A DNA stretch of 64,000 bases from Mycobacterium ostraviense (GCF_002705925.1 NZ_NKRE01000001.1:5307697-5371696); one strand, 5' to 3'. Positions 1 through 7,963 are shown, counted from the first letter of the stretch. Numbers and translations: made by a program. Notes: generated by a model not told the origin, from the sequence alone.

Positions 1-370
1 GCCGGCCCTCGATCGCTTCTTGCCACCAGATCCAGCCACACGCTAATTGTCCTACACCGCAAGGCAAATCCGACGCAACGACTCACTCTATTACCGAAAC
101 CTCTTTAGGACGAGGCCGCCGCGGCGCGGATGCCTCAGCGACCTATCGACGGCCGCGGCCGTTCGGTGTCGGCGGCCAACCCCCTGGGAGAAATTCATTA
201 AATTAATTTAACCTTAGTCTCCACCAAAACCAGGGCGACTCACTCGGGACCTTCCAGCATCGCTTTGGTGAACTCACTCCGCCATCCGCCGACCTATCCA
301 CGGCTGACGCCACCTGTCACAAACCACTCCTTCTGCCCGCCGCATCGGCGGTGCGATGATGGACTACCTC
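1..370. other. Left-edge region without a recognisable gene
   Basis: I see no credible coding region here. Base composition is mixed, with an AT-rich patch around 195-220 that is unusual for this GC-rich chromosome. The stretch ends where the inverted repeat of the adjacent mobile-element remnant begins, so it may be the decayed flank of an insertion. Confidence 0.5.
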
Positions 371-380
371 AGCTTGATTT

Positions 381-1098
381 TTAACCTGTTTCGCGCTTGT
401 TCGAGGGGGCGGTGGCGCGCTTGCCGACGTCGTGTCGGGCGGCGCGCTGCTTGTTCTTGGTGCCGGGTGGGCGTCCGGGGCCGGGCCGGGTGGGTTTCGG
501 TGTGCTGGCCGGGAGGGGTGTTGTCGGGCGGAGGTTCCGAAATCCTTGACGGACCCGCGCGGGGGTGAGCCGGCGCGGTTCGGCGGCGGGTTTCTCCCAG
601 GGTCGGCGCAGGTCTTCGGTGAGGTCGCGGGCGAGCCGCAGCTGGGTGTGGGCGGCGATGATCAGCCAGGTCCAGCGGTCGGCTTGCTCGGGTGTGCGGA
701 TCCGGGGGCGGGTCCAGCCCAGGGTTTGCTTGAGGAACCGGAAGGTGTGTTCGATGTCGAAGCGGCGCAGGAACATTCGCCAGAGCCGGTCCACAGTCCA
801 CGTCGAGTTTTTCGGTGTGCGGGCGGGAGGACCATAGCCACACCGGTTTGGGATCGCGGTCGCCGGGGAGGCGGTCCACGGTCAGGTGGATCAGGGTGCC
901 CTCGATGATCGGTAGCTGGCCGTCGTGGTGCCGCCAGGCGGCGCAGCTGGTTAGGCGGGGGTGCAGCGTTGCCACGCGCACGCTTGGGCGGTGCCGTAGC
1001 GGCTGGTGTCGCTGGTGGTGGTCACGTCGGGTTCAGGGTGGGTGCACGGGTCGGCCAGCATGAACTCGGGGCCGTGTTGGGTGGGACGGCCGACCGCG
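381..1098 (-). pseudogene. Transposase fragment, 5'-truncated and frameshifted
   Basis: This is the C-terminal part of an actinobacterial DDE-type transposase. Recognisable pieces in order are GRPTQHGPEF, a DVTTTSDTSRYGTA segment, LPIIEGTLIHLTVDRLPGD, PKPVWLWSS and FDIEHTFRFLKQTLGW followed by RWTWLIIAAHTQLRLARDL. They fall in three frames. Near 967 the frame breaks in a way that one missing C would repair (CGC-TGC instead of CGCCTGC). At 789-801 the motif GTCCAC is doubled (gtccaca-gtccac), a 7-nt duplication that shifts the frame between VWLWSS and DRLW. The N-terminal half is missing beyond about 1098. It cannot encode an active transposase. The IS family is not certain. Confidence 0.7.
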
Positions 1099-1109
1099 TG
1101 TGTTTGGGG

Positions 1110-1388
1110 TTCATCGCCACCGGCACCGTCATCGAACGCAGCACCCGCTGCGGCACACCCGGCTGCCGCTGCCACGCCGAACCACCCCAACTCCACGGCC
1201 CCTACCACCAATGGACGACCAAGTCCGCCGGCAAGACCGTCACCCGCCGTCTCACCAGCCGCCAGGCCGCGCTCTACCGAGAATGGATCGACAACAACCG
1301 CCGACTCCGCCAACTCATCGAGCAAATGCGTCAGATCAGTGCCCGCGCAGCCGAACTGATCCTCCCGCCAGACACACCGGCAACCTGA
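1110..1388 (+). pseudogene. DUF6788-like fragment, 5'-truncated
   Basis: The frame reads GTVIERSTRCGTPGCRC, a short spacer, HGPYHQWTTKSAGKTVTR and then a helical QAALYREWIDNNRRLRQLIEQ segment, and stops with TGA at 1386-1388. This Cys-rich start (R-C-G-x-x-x-C-x-C), GP-Y-W strand and long helix is the pattern of the small DUF6788 proteins that accompany some actinobacterial transposases. There is no start codon in a sensible place, because the 5' end runs into the transposase remnant on the other strand. I read it as the other arm of the same deleted element. Confidence 0.5.
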
Positions 1389-1420
1389 TCACACACCATC
1401 GGAAAAGGTTAATAATCAAG

Positions 1421-1593
1421 CTCAGAACGTGTTGGGAAAGTGACTCGGCGGCAGCTTTGCGATTGACCTTACTGCGGTGGCCAATATGGAGGGGAAGGCG
1501 ATATCGCAGGTCACGCGACCTTGCGCGGCTGCTCGGCCTGACCCCTAACGGATTTTCGACCGCCGGAATCAGCCTTTCCAAACACGTTCTCAG
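1421..1593. repeat. Short element flanked by a 20-bp inverted repeat
   Basis: The sequence at 1421-1440 and the reverse complement of 1574-1593 match at 18 of 20 positions (core agaacgtgttKggaaag). They enclose 133 nt with no intact gene. The left repeat starts at the last two bases of the neighbouring element's terminal repeat, so the two remnants abut. The layout fits a MITE-like or internally deleted IS remnant whose transposase is gone. A chance 18/20 match at this distance is unlikely. Confidence 0.5.
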
Positions 1594-1684
1594 ACGGACA
1601 CAGCCGCGATGATGTGCCATTCAAGCGCTATCGGTAGCGACTCATTAAACGAGGCTAGTGCTGCGCGGCGGCACTTTTCTCAAG

Positions 1685-1711
1685 TTGACGCTCCGGGTCA
1701 CTGACCATAAT
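1685..1711 (+). promoter_or_regulatory. Candidate promoter for the methyltransferase gene
   Basis: TTGACG at 1685-1690 and CATAAT at 1706-1711 resemble SigA -35 and -10 boxes, with a 15-nt spacer that is shorter than ideal. The position, 23 nt before the ATG, is reasonable. No Shine-Dalgarno sequence is obvious before the gene. This is inference from motif match only. Confidence 0.3.
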
Positions 1712-1733
1712 CCTGTATGGTATCTTTCACGCC

Positions 1734-2540
1734 ATGCCACTCACGGACCGTGTGCTACATAGCCGACGTTTCTGGGACGTCACTAACACGCTTTCGAAGT
1801 ATTTTTATCCTTTCGCCGCCCGCCGGCTCCGCGGCAACGATGTCGTGTTCATCAACTTCGGTTATGAGGAGGATCCACCGATGGCCGTTCCGTTGGCGGC
1901 CGCCGACGAGGCAAAGAGGGCCTTTATCCAGCTCTATCACAGCACAGCGACGCAAACGGATATCAGCGGCAAACGGGTGCTGGAAGTCGGTTGCGGCTTC
2001 GGTGGCGGAGCGTCATACGTCATGCGCACCTTACACCCGGCCTCCTACACTGGACTGGACTTGAACCCGGCCGGTATTGATTTTTGCCGGAAATGGCATA
2101 AGGTGCCGGGCCTGGATTTCGTGCAAGGCGACGCCCAAAATCTGCCCTTCCCCGATCAGTCCTTTGACGCGGTAATCAATATCGAATCCTCACTTCATTA
2201 TCCTGACTTTCCGCGTTTCCTCACCGAAGTAGCGCGCGTGCTGCGCCCGGGAGGGCATTTCCTGTACGCCGACATCCAACCGTACGCCGGTGTTGAAGCC
2301 TGGGAAGCGATGCTGGCTGATTTCCCGCTGCGAATGCTTTCGCAGCGGGAAATCAATGCGGAGGTTCTGCGCGGGATGGAGAAAGGTTCGCAGTACTGGC
2401 TCGACTTGTTCGATCGCCATGTGCCTAGATTCCTGCACCGCTTCGCCCGCAAATTCGCCCCACTGCCGGGCACGACCGTCTATCGCGATCTGGAGAACGG
2501 GACCACCTCGTACCGGATGTACAGCTTCGTCAAAGATTGA
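1734..2540 (+). CDS. SAM-dependent methyltransferase, phthiotriol dimycocerosate methyltransferase-like
   Basis: The 268-residue protein is a class I SAM methyltransferase. Motif I is VLEVGCGFGGG at residues 83-93, an acidic D109 follows in GLDLN, and the post-motif segment reads QGDAQNLPFPDQSFD (131-145). The N-terminus (VVFINFGYEEDPPM), the HPASYTGLDLN segment, LSQREINAEVLRG and the ending SYRMYSF-KD are very close to what I recall of Rv2952, the ~270-residue enzyme that O-methylates phthiotriol and phenolphthiotriol dimycocerosates. Homologues also act in glycopeptidolipid clusters. No PDIM or GPL genes lie nearby: the gene sits alone between IS debris and glnA1. I am sure of the family; the substrate is inference. 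Confidence 0.85.
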   Translation: MPLTDRVLHSRRFWDVTNTLSKYFYPFAARRLRGNDVVFINFGYEEDPPMAVPLAAADEAKRAFIQLYHSTATQTDISGKRVLEVGCGFGGGASYVMRTLHPASYTGLDLNPAGIDFCRKWHKVPGLDFVQGDAQNLPFPDQSFDAVINIESSLHYPDFPRFLTEVARVLRPGGHFLYADIQPYAGVEAWEAMLADFPLRMLSQREINAEVLRGMEKGSQYWLDLFDRHVPRFLHRFARKFAPLPGTTVYRDLENGTTSYRMYSFVKD

Positions 2541-2807
2541 GGCGCATCCCGAGCGAGAGTTTGCTGCCCCGCGTGATCACCGGCGCTTTGTTTCGGACGA
2601 CGCCCATACCCGCCCACGGATCCCAAACGCCCAGCCTGCGTGCGCCCACCGCAAGTGACGTTCAGTGCTTTCCGCGCCTGAGAGCCACTATGGAGTGGTG
2701 ACTTTAAGACCGTCTAAGTGTTGCGGCTGCACATAGGCTGAGGGGCTGATTGACAATGCCCGCGAAGTCGGTCGCAGTGAGTTAAGTTTCGGCGCGCCAA
2801 AGACAGA
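2541..2807. other. Intergenic region between the methyltransferase and glnA1
   Basis: Together with the terminator next to it this makes about 320 nt without a gene. The two flanking genes converge. I see no coding potential worth calling and no repeat apart from the glnA1 terminator hairpin. Confidence 0.5.
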
Positions 2808-2849
2808 CAGCCCGCTTGGCGATCGATGAGGTAATCGCCAAGCGGGCTG
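2808..2849 (-). terminator. Hairpin terminator of glnA1
   Basis: A perfect 16-bp inverted repeat (2808-2823 paired with 2834-2849, core agcccgcttggcgat) with a 10-nt loop lies 13 nt after the glnA1 stop. The RNA read from the minus strand continues into a weakly U-rich tcTGTCTTTgg. A strong stem without a long U-tract is common for mycobacterial terminators. It may also act on transcripts from the convergent methyltransferase gene. Confidence 0.85.
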
Positions 2850-2862
2850 CTGTACCCGGGGC

Positions 2863-4299
2863 CTAAACGTCGAAGTAGAGCGCAAACTCGTACGGGTGCG
2901 GGCGAATGTTGACCGGCTCGATCTCGTTCTCCCGCTTGAAGCTGATCCACGTTTCGATCAGGTCGGGCGTGAACACGCCGCCTTCGGTGAGGTATTCGTG
3001 GTCTTCCTCCAGGCGATCGATCACGTCGGACAGTTGGGTCGGGGTCTGCGGGATACTCGCAGCCTCTTCCGGTGGCAGCTCGTAGAGGTCCTTGTCGACC
3101 GGCGCCTGCGGTTCGATCTTGTTCTTGATGCCGTCCAGGCCCGCCATCAGCATGGCCGAGAACGCCAGATATGGGTTGCCCGAGGAGTCGGGACTCCGGA
3201 ACTCCAGCCGCTTGGCCTTCGGGTTGCTGCCGGTGATCGGGATTCGCACGCACGCCGACCGGTTGCGTTGGCTGTAGACCAGGTTGATCGGCGCCTCATA
3301 GCCGGGAACCAGCCGCTTGTAAGAGTTGACCGTCGGGTTGGTGAAGGCCAGCAGCGACGGCGCATGGTGCAGCAGGCCGCCGATGTAGTGGCGGGCCGTG
3401 TCCGACAGACCGGCATACCCCGTCTCGTCGTACATCAGCGGGCTGCCGTCCTTCCACAGCGACTGGTGGGTGTGCATACCCGAGCCGTTGTCGCCGAACA
3501 GTGGCTTGGGCATGAACGTCACGGTCTTGCCGGCCTGCCATGCGGTGTTCTTGATGATGTACTTGTACAGCTGCATGTCGTCGGCGGCGTGCAGCAGCGA
3601 GTTGAACTGATAGTTGATCTCAGCCTGCCCGCCGCTGCCCACCTCGTGGTGGCCCTTCTCCAGGATGAAGTCGGCGTTGATCAGGTTGGTCAGCATCTTG
3701 TCGCGCAGGTCGACGTACTGGTCGTTGGGGGCCACGGGGAAGTACCCGCCCTTGGGGCGGACCTTGTAGCCGCGGTTGGGGCTGCCGTCAGCCTCGGTCG
3801 CGTTGCCCGTGTTCCACCACCCCGAGATCGCGTCCACCTCGTAGAACGCGCCGTTGACGCGGGAGTCGAAGCTGACGGAGTCGAAGATGTAGAACTCGGC
3901 CTCGGCGCCGAAGTATGCGGTGTCGGCGATGCCGGTGCTCGCGAGGTAGCTCTCGGCCTTGCGGGCGATGTTGCGTGGGTCGCGCGAGTACGGCTCGAGG
4001 GTGAACGGGTCGTGCACGAAGAAGTTGAGGTTGAGCGTCTTGGCCTCGCGGAATGGGTCGATGCGCGCGGTGTCCGGATCGGGCAGCAGGAGCATGTCGG
4101 ACTCGTGGATGGCCTGGAAGCCGCGAATCGACGAGCCGTCAAAGGCCACGCCGTTCTCGAACAGGCTCTCGTCGAATGCCGAAGCCGGAATCGTGAAATG
4201 CTGCATTACTCCGGGGAGGTCGCAGAACCGGACGTCGACGTATTCGACCTTCTCGTCCTTGACAAGTTTGAAGACGTCGTCGGGCGTCTTATCCGTCAC
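2863..4299 (-). CDS. glnA1: Glutamine synthetase, type I
   Basis: The enzyme makes glutamine from glutamate, ammonia and ATP, and is the main nitrogen-assimilating enzyme; in M. tuberculosis it is also exported. The 478 residues equal the usual length. Visible signatures are the N-terminal beta-Grasp segment ending in FDGSSIRGF, the metal-binding EAEFYIFD and HHEVGSGGQAE strands, and NGSGMHTHQSLW. The adenylylation loop DKDLYELPPEE puts the modified tyrosine at Tyr406, as known for GlnA1, so GlnE control is expected. The start is GTG (VTDK) preceded by AAGGAG at good spacing. A strong hairpin follows the stop and a GlnR-like box precedes the gene. Confidence 0.98.
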   Translation of the reverse strand: MTDKTPDDVFKLVKDEKVEYVDVRFCDLPGVMQHFTIPASAFDESLFENGVAFDGSSIRGFQAIHESDMLLLPDPDTARIDPFREAKTLNLNFFVHDPFTLEPYSRDPRNIARKAESYLASTGIADTAYFGAEAEFYIFDSVSFDSRVNGAFYEVDAISGWWNTGNATEADGSPNRGYKVRPKGGYFPVAPNDQYVDLRDKMLTNLINADFILEKGHHEVGSGGQAEINYQFNSLLHAADDMQLYKYIIKNTAWQAGKTVTFMPKPLFGDNGSGMHTHQSLWKDGSPLMYDETGYAGLSDTARHYIGGLLHHAPSLLAFTNPTVNSYKRLVPGYEAPINLVYSQRNRSACVRIPITGSNPKAKRLEFRSPDSSGNPYLAFSAMLMAGLDGIKNKIEPQAPVDKDLYELPPEEAASIPQTPTQLSDVIDRLEEDHEYLTEGGVFTPDLIETWISFKRENEIEPVNIRPHPYEFALYFDV

Positions 4300-4369
4300 A
4301 GAGTGCTCCTTTACTAGGTGATTCGCGGCCGACGGTATGGAGGTGTTGTTGCCCGCCAGTCAACCCCGT

Positions 4370-4385
4370 GTTGCGCAGACGTTAC
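4370..4385 (-). promoter_or_regulatory. Candidate GlnR box upstream of glnA1
   Basis: Read on the minus strand this is GTAAC-GTCTGC-GCAAC, which fits the GNNAC-N6-GNNAC pattern of actinobacterial GlnR sites. It lies 71-86 nt before the glnA1 GTG. Seven bases further downstream is TTGACT (4363-4358), a good -35 element; a -10 is less clear (CATACC at 4339-4334, 18-nt spacer). An activator site just before the -35 box suits GlnR control of glnA1. This is motif inference only. Confidence 0.45.
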
Positions 4386-4539
4386 GTGACCATACGCCCG
4401 CCAACAGCCCGCGGTTGGTGGCCGGGTCCTATTGTGGGGCCATGGCCCGCAAGATCGTAACCGGTCAGCCGATAGGGTTGTCCGGGCCGTCCTGCGGGCG
4501 GCCCAGCGGGATGCGGAGCCAGCCGATCGGACCGGGCCG

Positions 4540-4959
4540 ATGACGGCGGAATCTACCGGATATCCCGGCAAGACGCTCGGTTTTCCGCGGACGGGTCCGG
4601 GTTCGCTGGCGCCGATGGGGCGCCGCCTGGCCGCGCTGTGCATCGACTGGCTGGTGGCTTACGGACTGGCACTGCTGGGCCTGGGCGTCGGCGCCTGGTC
4701 CCAGACCATGCTGTCGTCGATGGTGCTGGTCATCTGGCTGCTGCTGGGCGTCATTGCGGTGCGCCTCTTCGGGTTCACCCCGGGCCAATTGCTGCTGGGC
4801 CTGGTGGTCGTAACGGTGGATGGCCCGCTGCCCGTGGGGGTCGGCCGGTTGGTGGCGCGGGGCCTGTTGATCGCGCTGGTGATCCCACCGCTGTTCACCG
4901 ACTCCGACGGGCGCGGGTTACAGGACCGGCTGACCGGCACCGCCGTGGTGCGGCGCTGA
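4540..4959 (+). CDS. RDD-family membrane protein
   Basis: This small membrane protein of 139 residues corresponds to Rv2219A. The three conserved RDD positions are visible: Arg in GRRLAALCIDW, Asp in the same helix, and Asp in LQDRLTG near the C-terminus, together with the FGFTPGQLLLGL segment between hydrophobic helices. About three membrane helices span residues 30-125. The RDD domain is thought to be a transport-associated module, but no substrate is known for this group. I chose ATG 4540 (MTAESTGYPG), which matches the remembered start of the M. tuberculosis protein; the frame stays open further upstream without homology. It is divergent from glnA1. Confidence 0.85.
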   Translation: MTAESTGYPGKTLGFPRTGPGSLAPMGRRLAALCIDWLVAYGLALLGLGVGAWSQTMLSSMVLVIWLLLGVIAVRLFGFTPGQLLLGLVVVTVDGPLPVGVGRLVARGLLIALVIPPLFTDSDGRGLQDRLTGTAVVRR

Positions 4960-5039
4960 CACTTGATGTGCGCGGTTGTTTCTCGTGCGGCCGCGCGGCG
5001 CGCATCGTCACCGCGCTGAGAGCGCCCGGCGGTTTGCGG

Positions 5040-5792
5040 CTATTTGCGACGGACGGTGCGCTGGACGCCGCGCATCTTGCCGGCGTTGGGTAGCGGGCCC
5101 TTCGGCAGGGCGCCGGCACCGGCGCGCGAACTCAGCGCGGCCAGACGCGATTCCAGGGTGTCCATCTGCTTAACGGTGATGTTGGCCGGAAGTTTGGTGA
5201 GGTGGCGTTCCAACTTGGCCAGCGGCACCTCGCCGTCGCCGTTGCCGATGACGATGTCGTAGATCGGCACGTCGCCGACCAGGCGAGCGGTGCGCTTCTT
5301 CTCCTGGGCCAGCAGTGGTTTGACGCGGCCCGCCGATCCCTCGCCGACCAGGATGACGCCCGGCCGGCCGATCACCCGATGCACGGCGTCGAAGTGGCCG
5401 GTGGTGGCCACGCCCGGGGTGACCCGCCATTTGCCTCGCAGGTTGTCCAGCACCCACGCCGCGGCGCCGGTTTGACCTTCGGCTTGCCGGTAGATGCTGC
5501 GCTGGGCGCGGCGGCCGAAGATGATGAACGCCATCAGCGCGCCCAGCAGCACGCCGAAGATGATCAGCGTGATCATGGTCAAGCCGCCGGCCCACACCCC
5601 GACCCCCACCGACACACCGACGATCAGTACGAACGCGCCGATCATGTACGGCAGCAGGCGTTTGTCCTCTTTGCGCTGGATGTTGAACGCCTGCCACAGC
5701 TGAACGCGGCGCTGCCGGGCGGCGGCCTTGCGGGCAGCACCTGCCGCGGCTTTGGCGGCCTTGTTATGCGCGGCGTTTCGGGGTTTTGCCAT
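5040..5792 (-). CDS. DUF4191-type membrane protein (Rv2219-like)
   Basis: The 250-residue protein matches Rv2219 in length. It begins with a basic Ala/Lys-rich tail (MAKPRNAAHNKAAKAAAG), then has two closely spaced membrane helices (about 48-70 and 72-92, with GVSVGVGVWAGG between), and a soluble C-terminal domain with GRPGVILVGEG and a basic end (RTVRRK). The function is unknown. It lies downstream of lipB-lipA on the same strand, 26 nt after lipA, so it is probably co-transcribed with the lipoate genes. The ATG at 5792 is the natural start, as the reading frame above it lacks homology and overlaps lipA. Confidence 0.85.
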   Translation of the reverse strand: MAKPRNAAHNKAAKAAAGAARKAAARQRRVQLWQAFNIQRKEDKRLLPYMIGAFVLIVGVSVGVGVWAGGLTMITLIIFGVLLGALMAFIIFGRRAQRSIYRQAEGQTGAAAWVLDNLRGKWRVTPGVATTGHFDAVHRVIGRPGVILVGEGSAGRVKPLLAQEKKRTARLVGDVPIYDIVIGNGDGEVPLAKLERHLTKLPANITVKQMDTLESRLAALSSRAGAGALPKGPLPNAGKMRGVQRTVRRK

Positions 5793-5818
5793 AGTCCTCA
5801 AGAATACGGACGCGGCGG

Positions 5819-6754
5819 CTAACCGGAGCCCGAGGCTGCCGAGCTGCGGGCCTGCCGGTAGAGCCGGCCCGCCCGGTAGGACGAACGCACCAACGGCCCG
5901 GCCAGGACCCCGGCGAAGCCCAGCCCCTCGGCGTACTGCGCGTACTCGACGAATTCCTCGGGCCTGACCCACCGCTCGACCGGGTGGTGGCGCGCCGAAG
6001 GTCGCAGATATTGGGTGATGGTGACGATGTCGCAGCCGGCGCCGTGCAGATCGGCCAGGGCGGTACGCACCTCGTCGGGGGTTTCACCCAGACCGAGGAT
6101 GAGGTTGCTCTTGGTGACCAGGCCGGCGTCGCGGGCCGCGGTGAGCACATCCAGACTGCGCCGATAGGTGAACGCGGGCCGGATCCGTTTGAAGATGCGG
6201 GGCACCGTTTCGACGTTGTGCGCCAACACCTCCGGGCGGGACGCGAACACCTCCGCAAGCCGGCCGGGCTCGCCGTTGAAGTCGGGGATCAACAGTTCGA
6301 CGCCGGTGTGCGGATTGAGCTCCTTGATGGCCCGCACGGTTTGCGCATACAGCCAGGCGCCGCCGTCGGGCAGATCATCGCGGGCCACCCCGGTGACGGT
6401 CGCATAGCGCAAGCCCATGGTGTGCACGCTCTCGGCGACCCGTCGCGGCTCGTCACGATCCAGGGTGGCGGGCTTACCGGTGTCGATTTGGCAGAAGTCG
6501 CAGCGCCGGGTGCACTGGTCGCCGCCGATCAGGAAAGTCGCTTCCCGGTCCTCCCAGCATTCGAAGATGTTCGGGCAGCCGGCCTCCTCGCAGACGGTGT
6601 GCAGGCCCTCGCGCCGGACCAGGCTTTTCAGCTCGGTGTATTCCGGGCCCATGCGGGCCCGGATGCGGATCCACGGCGGTTTGCGCTCGATCGGGGTTTG
6701 CGCGTTGCGCACCTCCAGGCGCAGTAGGAGCCGGCCCTCGGGTGCGACAGTCAC
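5819..6754 (-). CDS. lipA: Lipoyl synthase
   Basis: This radical-SAM enzyme inserts two sulfurs into octanoyl groups carried by lipoyl domains (DlaT, GcvH). Both Fe-S clusters are visible: the auxiliary cluster cysteines C55, C60 and C66 in CEEAGCPNIFEC, and the radical-SAM C81, C85 and C88 in CTRRCDFC. The conserved C-terminal RSSYRAG follows, which supplies the serine ligand of the auxiliary cluster. Length is 311 residues, normal for the family. It starts with GTG, and its GTGA overlaps the lipB stop, so translation of the pair is probably coupled. The lipoylated dlaT gene lies 6 kb away on the same strand. Confidence 0.97.
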   Translation of the reverse strand: MTVAPEGRLLLRLEVRNAQTPIERKPPWIRIRARMGPEYTELKSLVRREGLHTVCEEAGCPNIFECWEDREATFLIGGDQCTRRCDFCQIDTGKPATLDRDEPRRVAESVHTMGLRYATVTGVARDDLPDGGAWLYAQTVRAIKELNPHTGVELLIPDFNGEPGRLAEVFASRPEVLAHNVETVPRIFKRIRPAFTYRRSLDVLTAARDAGLVTKSNLILGLGETPDEVRTALADLHGAGCDIVTITQYLRPSARHHPVERWVRPEEFVEYAQYAEGLGFAGVLAGPLVRSSYRAGRLYRQARSSAASGSG

Positions 6755-7449
6755 ATCGCTGATGCTACGCGTGCGACGGAATGTTCACCGACGGGCAGGA
6801 CACCGTCCAGAGCGTCGCACACGGCCTCGGCGACGGCCGATCGGACATCGTCGACGGTTACCGGGCGTCCGAGCTCCGCCGACAGCGACGTCACGCCGGC
6901 GTCGGTGATGCCGCACGGCACGATGGCGGTGAACGCAGCCAAATCGCAGTCACAGTTGAGCGCGAAGCCGTGCAGCGTCGTCGCACGCGACACCCGTACT
7001 CCGATGGCGGCGACCTTTCGGGCCGGGCGCCCGACGTCGGCCGCCAGCCAAACCCCCGACCGGCCGTCGACCCGGCCGGCCTCAAGACCCAGGTCGGCGC
7101 ACACCTTGATCAGCGATTCCTCAAGGCGCCGAACGTAATTGACCACATCGAGCGGTTCGGCCAGCCCGATGATCGGGTAGCCGACCAGCTGTCCGGGGCC
7201 GTGCCAGGTGATCTTGCCGCCGCGGTCGGTGTCGACGACGGGGGTGCCATCCACCGGCCGTTCGTGCGGTTCGGTGCGCCGGCCCGCGGTGTAGACGGCC
7301 GGGTGTTCCAGTAGCAGCAGCGTGTCCGGTCCGCCGGCGACCCGGGTGTCGGCGAGCTCTCGCTGCAACTGCCAGGCATCCCGGTAGTCGATGGTCCCCA
7401 GCTGACGGACGTCGATCTGGGTCCGGCTCGACCGAATTGAACCAGCCAC
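6751..7449 (-). CDS. lipB: Octanoyl-(acyl carrier protein) transferase
   Basis: LipB moves octanoate from acyl carrier protein to the lysine of lipoyl domains, the step before LipA. The sequence has LLLLEHPAVYTAGRR, the substrate-binding RGGKITWHGPGQLVGYP, the catalytic-lysine strand RKVAAIGVR, HGFALNC and the catalytic cysteine in IVPCGI. I placed the start at GTG 7449 (VAGSIRSS), giving 232 residues close to the M. tuberculosis length; the frame runs on upstream but without homology. The gene overlaps lipA by 4 nt. DUF1622-like coding begins divergently about 115 nt away. Confidence 0.96.
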   Translation of the reverse strand: MAGSIRSSRTQIDVRQLGTIDYRDAWQLQRELADTRVAGGPDTLLLLEHPAVYTAGRRTEPHERPVDGTPVVDTDRGGKITWHGPGQLVGYPIIGLAEPLDVVNYVRRLEESLIKVCADLGLEAGRVDGRSGVWLAADVGRPARKVAAIGVRVSRATTLHGFALNCDCDLAAFTAIVPCGITDAGVTSLSAELGRPVTVDDVRSAVAEAVCDALDGVLPVGEHSVARVASAM

Positions 7450-7565
7450 GATGACGAGGCTACTCGTGACCACCGCGGCGGGTTCGTGGTCGCGCTGAGG
7501 CGACGCGAGCGGAACCGCCGGTTTGATGCCGGGAAAAAGCGCTGTGCCGAGATAGTGTGCCTGCA

Positions 7566-7940
7566 ATGAGCTTCATCGAAACCGTTGTCCGCGTGGGCAT
7601 GGCGATCGACGGCCTGGGCGTCGCGGTGATCATCATCGGCGCTGTGGCGCTATCGTGCTGTTCCTGTACCGAGCGCCGCGCAACGCCGCCCAGGCATACC
7701 GAGAGTTTCGCGTACAGCTCGGGCGCTCCATCCTGCGGCTTGGAGCTTCTGGTGGCCGGTGACATCATCAAGACGATTGCCCTGAAACCCAACGCGCAAA
7801 GTGTCGCCGCCCTGGCCGGCATCGTTGCGATTCGGACCTTCTTGAGCTTCTCGCTCACTGTGGAGATGACCGGACGGTGGCCCTGGCAGCTGAACAACAC
7901 GACCGCGGCCTCGCCGGGCGAGCTGGTCAAGGCCACCTAG
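7566..7940 (+). CDS. DUF1622-like membrane protein with two compensating frameshifts
   Basis: The ends of the frame match the DUF1622 membrane family: MSFIETVVRVGMAIDGLGVAVIIIGAV at the start, and LELLVAGDIIKTIALKP with AIRTFLSFSLTVEMTGRWPW at the end. The middle (about 7650-7738) is in the wrong frame. The expected AIVLFLYRAPRNAAQAYRE continues in frame +3, between a loss of one base near 7650 (GCGCTATC, probably GCGGCTATC) and two bases near 7738 (CGGCTTG, probably CGGGGCTTG). Net loss is three bases, so the frame stays open with about 29 garbled residues. The gene may be decayed or mis-sequenced. An in-frame GTG at 7557 is an alternative start. Confidence 0.65.
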   Translation: MSFIETVVRVGMAIDGLGVAVIIIGAVALSCCSCTERRATPPRHTESFAYSSGAPSCGLELLVAGDIIKTIALKPNAQSVAALAGIVAIRTFLSFSLTVEMTGRWPWQLNNTTAASPGELVKAT

Positions 7941-7963
7941 CAAACGAGGCTCGGGACCGCGGG

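Larger units (their letters stand above)
371..1422. mobile_element. Insertion-sequence remnant with terminal inverted repeats
   Basis: The segment is bounded by a 17-bp inverted repeat: agcttgatttttaacct at 371-387, and the reverse complement of agcttgattattaacct at 1406-1422, matching at 16 of 17 positions. Inside are two outward-reading gene fragments, a transposase 3' part on the minus strand and a DUF6788-like 3' part on the plus strand. Both have lost their 5' ends at about 1090-1110. The transposase stop codon lies within the left repeat. I infer a once two-gene element with an internal deletion. A chance join of two separate elements is the alternative. No target-site duplication is evident. 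Confidence 0.6.

Noticed and set aside
1336..1620. A 94-codon minus-strand frame across the inverted-repeat remnant
   Set aside because: It spans element boundaries and shows no conserved pattern, so it is not a credible gene.
2896..4317. A 473-codon open frame antisense to glnA1
   Set aside because: It mirrors the codon structure of glnA1 and has no recognisable domain.
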